Below, one piece after another: positions 1-6,352 of a stretch of 38,259 nt of DNA (the stretch's first letter is position 1; each line of letters starts with the position of its first letter). The translations under genes and the position numbers were made by a program. This DNA is from Prolixibacteraceae bacterium (lineage in GTDB: Bacteria > Bacteroidota > Bacteroidia > Bacteroidales > Prolixibacteraceae), in contig JALOCD010000035.1 in assembly GCA_023228025.1 (NCBI GenBank), positions 1 to 38,259 on the forward strand. The letters are read 5' to 3'. The notes below the pieces were generated by a model. It had not been told where the DNA came from and made no database searches. It was given only the letters and a program-made list of their open reading frames with translations.

Positions 1-2
1 TC

Positions 3-671
3 AGGATGCAGCATTTCACCGATGTAATTCAGAACCCGGTTTTTGACGGGAATGATAATTTGAAATCCAGAGGTGAGGTATTTTACAATGGAATTCATTC
101 TTACAGAGTGGAGACATACCTGTTAAAACCCGGATTTTCTGTGGGCGGAGTCGTCAATATGCGGGTTAACAGTGTGATTGATTTTCGTTGTACGCCAGGT
201 ATGTCCCTTGGATCCAGACAAGTGAAATTTACCGATAACATCAACCAATACATCATTGATCCGAAGATTGGGGCACAATTGTATCCGGGCATTACGACAG
301 ACCGGTACCTGTCCATTCCATCTGCCTACATAGATTTCCCGGTAGGGTTCAGGTACAAAGGATTCAGGAACGGGAACCTTCGGCCATACATTTATGGCGG
401 AGCTGCTTACCGGCGCGATCTTGAGAGCAAGCGGATCTCTGAAAGTGTCGTTCACCTGAACAGAAACGGCTATTATGCAGAGGTGGCCTTCGGACTGGAT
501 ACCTACTTTCCCTATTTCAGGTTTACAGGTGAATTTAAATTCTCTTATGGATTTAATAACCTGGTCAGGCATGATGCCGATCTAACCTCAACAACCCCAT
601 TGCCCTATTATGGTTATGTATTGGAAAAATTGAATTCCAATATTTTCTCGTTGATATTCTATTTTGAATAA
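3..671 (+). CDS. porT: PorT-like outer-membrane beta-barrel protein (5' end cut off by window)
   Basis: The reading frame is open to the left edge, so the start codon and the signal peptide expected for this family are missing; about 222 residues are visible. The protein is rich in alternating hydrophobic/aromatic strands and ends in a C-terminal aromatic-acidic pair (FE). This fits an outer-membrane barrel of the PorT/SprT kind, which takes part in type IX secretion in Bacteroidota. Segments resembling that family are FRCTPGMSLGSR near the N-terminal third, a short stretch before YIDFPVGFRYKGFR, and LRPYIYGGAAYRRDL in the middle. Its stop codon overlaps the start of the next gene, so the two are probably co-transcribed. 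A more general PorT-family (outer-membrane beta-barrel) protein remains possible. Family assignment is by recall of motifs, not by a search. Confidence 0.7.
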   Translation, partial: RMQHFTDVIQNPVFDGNDNLKSRGEVFYNGIHSYRVETYLLKPGFSVGGVVNMRVNSVIDFRCTPGMSLGSRQVKFTDNINQYIIDPKIGAQLYPGITTDRYLSIPSAYIDFPVGFRYKGFRNGNLRPYIYGGAAYRRDLESKRISESVVHLNRNGYYAEVAFGLDTYFPYFRFTGEFKFSYGFNNLVRHDADLTSTTPLPYYGYVLEKLNSNIFSLIFYFE

Positions 672-2238
672 CCCTGCCTTGAAAAAAGAACTTAATCTGG
701 CCGTCACTCCCTTTGAAGCGGGCGAGCCCGATCAATTGAAAAATGTTGTTGCCGGTGTGCTGAAACTTGATAGAAACAGGATTGTTCAGATCGCTGTTGT
801 TCGTCAGTCGATTGATGCGCGTAATGCCCGAATCAAAATCAATCTCTCCCTTGAAGTCTACATTGATGAAAAACCCGAAAAAATTCCGAAACCACACTTT
901 GATTATCCTTTTGTCGGCAACAAGAAGCCAGTCGTGATTGTCGGGGCTGGACCGGCAGGATTGTTTGCCGCCCTTCACCTGATAGAGCTGGGATTTCGGC
1001 CCATTCTGCTGGAGCGTGGAAAGCCTGTGAGCGAACGGAAGAAAGACATAGCAGCCATTCATGGCGAACACCTGATCAACCCCGATTCTAATTACGGTTA
1101 TGGCGAAGGCGGAGCCGGAACTTTTTCCGATGGCAAGCTCTATACCCGATCGAAAAAACGGGGTGACGTCAGAAAAATCCTTGAGGTTTTGAATTTTCAC
1201 GGGGCGCAGGATGAGATCCTGGTAGAGGCGCATCCCCACATCGGAACCAATGTTTTGCCAAAGGTGATTGGTTCGATCCGTGAAACCATTGAACGGTGCG
1301 GCGGCTCCTATCATTTTAATTCGAGGGTAACTGATTTGATGCTCGACAATGACCGGATCAAGGGGGTCGTTCTTCAAAACGGAGATAGGGTGGAGGGAAT
1401 TGCGGTTGTATTGGCAACCGGACACTCGGCCCGCGACATCTATTACCTGTTGCAAAAACGACAAATTGTACTTGAGTCAAAAAGCTTTGCTGTGGGCGTT
1501 AGGATTGAACATCCTCAGGAGCTGATCGACAAGATCCAATACCATGGAACCAGCAGGGGCAAATACCTGCCGCCAGCAGCCTATACGATGGTTGAACAGG
1601 TTGGTGACAGGGGTGTCTACTCATTCTGCATGTGCCCAGGAGGAATGGTCGTGCCTGCCGCGACTTCGCCAGGTGAACTGGTCGTCAACGGCATGTCTCC
1701 CTCGCACAGGGGAGGAAAATTTGCCAATTCGGGCATGGTCACAGAGATCAGGGCAGAGGATATTCCCAAAGAATTTCACAAATTTGGACTTTTTGCCGGA
1801 CTCGAATTCCAGCAAGCCATTGAAAGGGCTTGTTTTCATGAAGCGGGAGATAGTCAGTTGGCGCCGGCGCAAAGATTGGCGGATTTTACCTCTGGCAAAC
1901 GCAGTTCTTCATTGCCTGAGACCTCCTACCGACCCGGCATTACACCATCCTTTATGGGCGATTGGTTGCCCGGTTTTGTCACATCCCGGTTACGGGACGG
2001 TTTAATAAAAATGGGGACCAAAAGCAGGGGATATCTTACCAACGAAGCCATTGTCATGGGTGCCGAAACCCGAACCTCTTCACCGCTTCGCATTCCAAGA
2101 TTGGACGAAACGCTGGAGCAGTTGCAGATCAAGGGTTTGTTCCCATGCGGCGAAGGCGCAGGCTATGCAGGCGGCATCGTCTCTTCAGCGGTGGATGGGG
2201 AGCGGGTTGCGGAGATGATCGGGATGATGTTTAAATGA
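664..2238 (+). CDS. FAD-dependent dehydrogenase (COG2509-like NAD(P)/FAD oxidoreductase)
   Basis: A 524-residue flavoprotein. The dinucleotide-binding motif GAGPAG is at residues 94-99, preceded by a beta strand (PVVIVG) and followed by the acidic ribose-binding residue E117 in LLERG. An N-terminal region of about 85 residues with the typical RQSIDARN segment precedes the Rossmann fold. The C-terminal part contains GLFPCGEGAGYAGGI, the second FAD contact typical of this family, whose physiological substrate is unknown. No ATG lies near the expected N-terminus; the frame begins at a TTG (664) inside the last codons of the porT-like gene, and a second TTG lies at 679. Translational coupling is therefore likely. 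Family assignment is confident, but the reaction cannot be stated. Confidence 0.85.
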   Translation: MNNPALKKELNLAVTPFEAGEPDQLKNVVAGVLKLDRNRIVQIAVVRQSIDARNARIKINLSLEVYIDEKPEKIPKPHFDYPFVGNKKPVVIVGAGPAGLFAALHLIELGFRPILLERGKPVSERKKDIAAIHGEHLINPDSNYGYGEGGAGTFSDGKLYTRSKKRGDVRKILEVLNFHGAQDEILVEAHPHIGTNVLPKVIGSIRETIERCGGSYHFNSRVTDLMLDNDRIKGVVLQNGDRVEGIAVVLATGHSARDIYYLLQKRQIVLESKSFAVGVRIEHPQELIDKIQYHGTSRGKYLPPAAYTMVEQVGDRGVYSFCMCPGGMVVPAATSPGELVVNGMSPSHRGGKFANSGMVTEIRAEDIPKEFHKFGLFAGLEFQQAIERACFHEAGDSQLAPAQRLADFTSGKRSSSLPETSYRPGITPSFMGDWLPGFVTSRLRDGLIKMGTKSRGYLTNEAIVMGAETRTSSPLRIPRLDETLEQLQIKGLFPCGEGAGYAGGIVSSAVDGERVAEMIGMMFK

Positions 2239-2467
2239 AACGGGGAGGGGAAGACTTGGACGAAGGGGACGACTTGGACGACGGAGAAGACAAGACGAAC
2301 TCCCTGAGCCTGTCGAAGGAGAGATTGGGCGAAAGGGAATCCCTGCAGTTAAGCAGAAACAAGGAAACAGGGAAACAAGGACAGGGAGACCAGGGGACTG
2401 GGAGAGAGGAGAGTGCAACTTTTTGCAGGCGAGAAGAAACAGCGAAACGGAGAGGGGAACAGAATGT

Positions 2468-2499
2468 GAAAATTGGGAAATTTGAAAATTGGGAAATTG
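2468..2499. repeat. Tandem duplication of a 16-bp unit
   Basis: Two adjacent copies of gaaaattgggaaatt(t/g) occupy 2468-2483 and 2484-2499, differing only at the last base. The repeat lies in the low-complexity intergenic region and has no evident function. Confidence 0.7.
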
Positions 2500-2551
2500 G
2501 AGTTGCCCAATCCTGATTTTACTTACCACCATCAGGGAGCTTATCGTATCT

Positions 2552-2613
2552 TACCCCGGAGGGGTTAAATGTCAATAGCCCGGGGTTAAGCGACGAAGGA
2601 GCGTTACCCCGGG
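2552..2613. repeat. Dispersed GC-rich hairpin repeat, copy 1
   Basis: The segment begins with accccggaggggttaaatgt and continues into an imperfect inverted repeat: cccggggttaa at 2579-2589 against cgttaccccggg at 2602-2613, with a small loop between. The left boundary block (CCCGGAGGG, TT, ATGT, ATAG) recurs at 5277-5301 in this window, which identifies a repeat family rather than an isolated hairpin. Such elements are common between genes in Bacteroidota (recalled, not searched). Confidence 0.6.
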
Positions 2614-3181
2614 TAAACGAATCGCCGCCAACCGCCGTCCGCGGCAGAATGCTGAAAATAGAGATTGGCTCGTTTCGGACGGAAGGAACACCTTGCTGAA
2701 AAAGGATTATGCAAAAGTGAGACGATGTTACCTCCTTCGGCTTCGGATGCAATTTTAAAATTCTGTTCCATTGATAGCACCCATGGGCAATGGCTGCACA
2801 GAACGTCGATTCAAATAGCAGACCCTTGACTTTCCTAACTTTAACCCTTGACAAACTTAAGGTTATTGGCATAATTGAAAGATTATCACAGCGAATGCAA
2901 CACACTATTGACAAATAAATTCCCAAAATATAAATTCCTTGTTGTATAGCTTGGGATATTATATATAATTTTGATAGGATAAAGGATACCAAATGGGATG
3001 GATACCCGAACTGTTTTCGGAGGGGAAAAGTACTTTTGGGTAGGTTACAAAGATGTTGTTTGGCATTTTACCTTTTAAATTCAAACATTGGTGAAATGAA
3101 AAATATTGCAAATAGCTTAAAATAAGAGTAGAAAAGATATTTTTGAATTGGTTCCTTCTTAATTAATTATAGTATTGTATC

Positions 3182-4885
3182 ATGCATACCTGGCAAATTA
3201 CACCCTATTTCTATTTTTATTTATCAGGTGCAATTCTTTCTTTTATCCTTGCCATTCTGGGATGGTGGATGCGCCCTGCCAAAGGGACAACCTACTTTAG
3301 CTTAATGGCCCTGGGGGTTGGTTTTTGGACATTGGGACATCTTTTGGGATTCTTTAATACAGATCTGGCATGGAAACTGATCATGTTGCGAATCGAATAT
3401 TTTGGAAACATCACCTCAGCCTATTTTTGGGTTTTATTTGCCATATCCTATACTCAGTATAACCGGTGGCAGACAAAACGAACATTTTTTTTGCTTGCCC
3501 TCGTACCCTTGATTACTTTTATTCAGATTCTGACCATTGAGCAACACAGCATATTTTATAAATCCTATGGGCTTGCTTTTGAAGATGGGCTAATTCGATT
3601 TGTAAAAGAATACAATTTTGGATTTTATTTGTGGGCTATTTATGGTTATATCATGATATTGACCGGAGGTATTATTCTAATTGCAGCAATAATAAACAAT
3701 CCAGGAGTATATCGTAGACAAGTAATACCAATTGTATCATCGGCTGTATTCCTGATCATTCCCAATCTTCTGTACATTACCGGCAAAAATCCCATTTCAC
3801 CATATGATCCAACGCCCCTTACATTTACGATAGCCGGGATTATCTGCCTTCTGCTTCTGCGGCAGGGCAGACTTTTCGATCTTGTTCCCGTAGCGCACCA
3901 TTTGGTATTTAAAAATGTAAAAAGTGGTGTTATTATCATTGATAAAATGACACGGATATTGGAAATGAATAGAGCAGCTGAGAATATTATCGGTTGTTCG
4001 CAAGATAAAGTACTTGGCATCCCACTTTTGCAGTTTCTGCCAGAGTATAAAGATCTGATGACAGATAATAATCTAAAAGAGAAGAAGATTGAGATAGAAG
4101 TTGGAAGCGATAAACGGATCTACGAAATTCAAATAACGTCATTAATTGAAAACACAAATGAAATAGCCGGTGAGATTATCATGTTTTATGATATTACAGA
4201 CCTAAAACGTACACAAGATGAACTTGACGCATTTGCCCGAACTGTAGCACACGATTTAAAAAGCCCATTGGGCATACAATGGAGCTTTATTGATTTATTA
4301 AAAGAAAATGATTTGCCAAATAGTGAAAGGGCCGCATTATATGAGTCTATTAGTCAAGGCGCAGTTAAAATGATGGAGATCGTAGATGCATTACTTCTTC
4401 TGGCTAAAGTACGCAATCAAGATAACATAGAATTGAAACCGCTGGATATGGATAAAATAGTTAATAGTGCTTTCTCCAGGGTGATTCATGCAGATTCTTC
4501 CAATATTAAGATTATACGGCCGGAAACTTGGCCTACTGCTCTTGGTTATGCGCCGTGGATTGAAGAAATATGGGTTAATTACCTAAGTAATGCTGTAAAA
4601 TATGGGGGTAATCCACCGATTGTTGAGGTCGGTGCAGACAATCAGGATGATTATGTTAGATTTTGGGTTAAGGATAATGGAGAAGGCCTTAACCAGGATG
4701 AGCAGGCTACAGTTTTCAAAGATTTCAGGCGTCTTGAGAGACATATTTCAGAAACTTTTGGACATGGATTGGGGCTTTCAATTGTCCGGCGAATTGCGGA
4801 CAAGCTTGGAGGTGTAGTTGGAGTAATGAGTGATGGCAAAAATGGATGCACATTTTATTTTTCCCTACAGAAAAAGCATGAATAA
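3182..4885 (+). CDS. Sensor histidine kinase, 7TM N-terminus plus PAS domain
   Basis: A 567-residue membrane sensor kinase. Residues 1 to about 230 contain seven or so hydrophobic segments, matching the histidine-kinase N-terminal 7TM type. A PAS domain follows at about 235-340 (GVIIIDKMTRILEMN). The dimerisation/phosphoacceptor segment has the phosphorylated histidine at H357 (AHDLKSPLG). The ATP-binding domain shows the N box around N466/N470 (NYLSNAVKYGG), the G1 box DNGEGL at 498-503 and a G2 box GHGLGLSIV. No receiver domain and no adjacent response regulator is present, so it is an orphan kinase here. The gene is visibly more AT-rich than its neighbours and sits between repeat copies, suggesting acquisition. 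The signal sensed is unknown. Confidence 0.93.
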   Translation: MHTWQITPYFYFYLSGAILSFILAILGWWMRPAKGTTYFSLMALGVGFWTLGHLLGFFNTDLAWKLIMLRIEYFGNITSAYFWVLFAISYTQYNRWQTKRTFFLLALVPLITFIQILTIEQHSIFYKSYGLAFEDGLIRFVKEYNFGFYLWAIYGYIMILTGGIILIAAIINNPGVYRRQVIPIVSSAVFLIIPNLLYITGKNPISPYDPTPLTFTIAGIICLLLLRQGRLFDLVPVAHHLVFKNVKSGVIIIDKMTRILEMNRAAENIIGCSQDKVLGIPLLQFLPEYKDLMTDNNLKEKKIEIEVGSDKRIYEIQITSLIENTNEIAGEIIMFYDITDLKRTQDELDAFARTVAHDLKSPLGIQWSFIDLLKENDLPNSERAALYESISQGAVKMMEIVDALLLLAKVRNQDNIELKPLDMDKIVNSAFSRVIHADSSNIKIIRPETWPTALGYAPWIEEIWVNYLSNAVKYGGNPPIVEVGADNQDDYVRFWVKDNGEGLNQDEQATVFKDFRRLERHISETFGHGLGLSIVRRIADKLGGVVGVMSDGKNGCTFYFSLQKKHE

Positions 4886-4937
4886 TGTGACTATTTTAAT
4901 TGGTGAGATTATTTTCTAAATTTGGATAAAAAACAGA

Positions 4938-5166
4938 ATGGGTTACGATGCTATTAAATTTGAACTAATCGAATGGCTTACCAACCTGGAGGATGGTGAA
5001 ACTGTTGATTATCTTAAAATTATCAGGGACGCTAATGTTTCGCAGAACGAATTGGTGGCAGGATTTAACAGTTGAGCAAAAGTCCGGAATTGAGCGTGGA
5101 TTAAAAGATATTGATGCCGGTAGGGTTACACCACATGAAGATATAAAACTGAGGTATGACCTCTGA
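4938..5166 (+). pseudogene. Frameshifted addiction-module antitoxin-like gene
   Basis: An ATG at 4938 opens a 45-codon frame (begins MGYDAIKFELIEWLTN) that stops at 5073-5075. From about 5050 the +1 frame continues as NWWQDLTVEQKSGIERGLKD and ends at 5164-5166. Joined, the two halves look like a small antitoxin of the 'addiction module protein' type common in Bacteroidota. In that type a helical N-terminal part is followed by a WW-x-x-L segment and an amphipathic I-E-x-G helix with a P-H-E-x-x tail. One frameshift near 5050 explains the break. A sequencing error is possible and would restore an intact gene. The frame shift is seen directly; the family call is inference. Confidence 0.55.
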
Positions 5167-5233
5167 ATACAAGATTCTTCGGGCAAATTATTTATTCAAC
5201 GATAAACAAGATATCGGAAGAATTAAATTTTGA
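5156..5233 (+). pseudogene. Truncated toxin-like remnant overlapping the antitoxin relic
   Basis: An ATG at 5156 overlaps the stop region of the antitoxin relic by 11 bases, the usual arrangement of antitoxin and toxin genes. The frame encodes only 25 residues (MTSEYKILRANYLFNDKQDI, then GRIKF) and stops at 5231-5233, against about 95-100 for RelE/ParE toxins. The stop is followed immediately by the repeat hairpin at 5232-5246, so the toxin gene probably lost its 3' part to repeat insertion or deletion. The sequence is too short to name the family. Confidence 0.35.
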
Positions 5234-5246
5234 TGCCTCCGGCATC
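5232..5246. repeat. Short palindromic hairpin gatgcctccggcatc, copy 1
   Basis: A perfect 6-bp inverted repeat with a 3-base loop (gatgcc-tcc-ggcatc). An identical copy lies at 5380-5394. It belongs to the repeat cluster between the toxin relic and the methyltransferase gene. Confidence 0.7.
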
Positions 5247-5274
5247 TGTTCAATAACTGAGATTCTATTCGCTT

Positions 5275-5394
5275 AAACCCGGAGGGTTTGTATGTTTATA
5301 GAAGATACCCTAATGCAGGGACGTGCGACCCCGGCCGGGGTCGAATGTCTCTTTCCTCGAATGCTTTCTATAAACATGCGATGCCTCCGGCATC
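5275..5394. repeat. Dispersed palindromic repeat, copy 2, with nested inverted repeats
   Basis: The element starts with the CCCGGAGGG block also seen at 2552. It is built as nested palindromes: atgtttatagaa (5292-5303) pairs with ttctataaacat (5366-5377). Near its centre is a perfect 18-bp palindrome, cgaccccggccggggtcg (5326-5343). The right end is the hairpin gatgcctccggcatc (5380-5394), identical to 5232-5246. Such structure is typical of non-coding dispersed elements moved by REP-type or related systems. No coding capacity is visible. Confidence 0.65.
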
Positions 5395-5500
5395 TGCTTT
5401 GTAAATAATGTGAAGATTTTCTCATTCTCATTCAAAACACGCTAAACTTCCTGGTAATCAAGGCTGACAGCTTTGCCTGTTTTGATAATTCTCCATTGAT

Positions 5501-6265
5501 TTATTCAATCCTTCTGCGAAATTCGGCGCAAACAATCGCGGCGGAAACCGCTACATTCAACGACTCCAGTTCACTGCTGCCTGCCGGATAAGCAGGGATA
5601 GAGATTTTTTTTGTTAGGAACCGGTTAAGATCCGAAGAGATACCTTTCCCCTCACTTCCCAAAATGATGAGCACCTTTTCTGCAAGCTCTGTTGTGTAAA
5701 GATTTTCACCTGCCATAAAAGTTCCATACACCGGTATCTTAATGGCGGTTGCCTGTTTTAGAAGCTCAGGTAGATTGAGGTAATGCACCTCCACCCGGGC
5801 CAGGGCTCCCATGGTGGACTGAACGCATTTGGGGTTGTAGAGGTCGGCACAATCGGGTGAGCAGAAGAGATTGGGTATGCCGAACCAATCGGCCGTCCGG
5901 ATAATTGTTCCCAGGTTGCCGGGATCCTGAATCCCGTCCAAGACCAGATTTAACCCATCAAAGGTATCGTCACTTACACTTTTACTTTCAGGTATTTGAA
6001 ACAGCGCTAAAACGCCAGAGGGGTTTTTAAAGGCCGAAATTCGCTCCATCTCCTTCTCAGTAACCGGAATTGCTTCCACTTTCATCCGTCTGGATTGAAT
6101 GGAAGACAATCCTTCCTGCGTGCAGTAAATCTCCCGAATGTTCAAAGTGGTTTTTATCAGGTCGAAAACCAGTTTTTCCCCTTCAGCAACGAAGCAACCC
6201 GCCATTTCGCGCTCTTTTTTGCGTGCCAATCCATGGATAAAATCAATCTTTTGTCTGGAGATCAT
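5501..6265 (-). CDS. TrmH/SpoU-family RNA 2'-O-methyltransferase
   Basis: A 254-residue protein with the three SPOUT motifs of the TrmH family: motif 1 DPGNLGTIIRTA (114-125), motif 2 ILGSEGKGIS (201-210) and motif 3 ESLNVAVSAAI (234-244). Together these form the trefoil-knot S-adenosylmethionine site. An N-terminal substrate-binding segment (about residues 1-95, including FVAEGEKLV) resembles the L30e-like domain of RlmB-type 23S rRNA methyltransferases. It is transcribed away from tamL, a pairing often seen in Bacteroidota. The exact ribose modified (rRNA or tRNA) cannot be decided from sequence. Confidence 0.9.
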   Translation of the reverse strand: MISRQKIDFIHGLARKKEREMAGCFVAEGEKLVFDLIKTTLNIREIYCTQEGLSSIQSRRMKVEAIPVTEKEMERISAFKNPSGVLALFQIPESKSVSDDTFDGLNLVLDGIQDPGNLGTIIRTADWFGIPNLFCSPDCADLYNPKCVQSTMGALARVEVHYLNLPELLKQATAIKIPVYGTFMAGENLYTTELAEKVLIILGSEGKGISSDLNRFLTKKISIPAYPAGSSELESLNVAVSAAIVCAEFRRRIE

Positions 6266-6321
6266 ACGGGTTTTCCATTATTTATCCCAAAAATAATCCA
6301 TTTTTAATTAGCAGGGTTGAT

Positions 6322-6329
6322 TATCTTTG
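6322..6329 (+). promoter_or_regulatory. Candidate -7 promoter box for tamL
   Basis: tatctttg matches the Bacteroidota -7 consensus TAnnTTTG exactly. It lies 24 bases before the TTG at 6353 and overlaps the more upstream possible TTG start at 6317. No clear -33 TTG box is present at the expected spacing, so support is partial. Confidence 0.4.
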
Positions 6330-6352
6330 TTTTAGTTTTTAACTATTCGAAA

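Larger units (their letters stand above)
2239..3181. other. Gene-free intergenic region with degenerate repeats
   Basis: No convincing gene is present in these 943 bases. The left part (2239-2460) is a purine-rich, low-complexity stretch with GAC/GGA/GAA-type runs. It includes at 2303-2319 a REP-like word, ccctgagcctgtcgaag. At 2468-2499 a 16-bp unit is duplicated in tandem. At 2552-2613 lies a GC-rich hairpin repeat, listed separately. The right part (2750-3181) becomes strongly AT-rich and leads into the histidine kinase. Open frames across this region have biased, low-complexity translations and are rejected. Confidence 0.7.

Noticed and set aside
565..1464. Long minus-strand open frame (299 codons) antisense to the FAD dehydrogenase
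   Set aside because: It lies entirely opposite a well-supported flavoprotein gene, has no recognisable motifs, and its composition is that of a reverse-complement shadow.
2235..2516. Plus-strand frame of 93 codons in the low-complexity region
   Set aside because: The translation is a D/E/G/R/K-biased run produced by the purine-rich repeats, with no hydrophobic core; its start merely overlaps the end of the FAD gene.
2519..2992. Minus-strand frame of 157 codons in the intergenic islet
   Set aside because: It runs across the dispersed hairpin repeat at 2552-2613 and has no family resemblance, so it is a chance frame in non-coding DNA.
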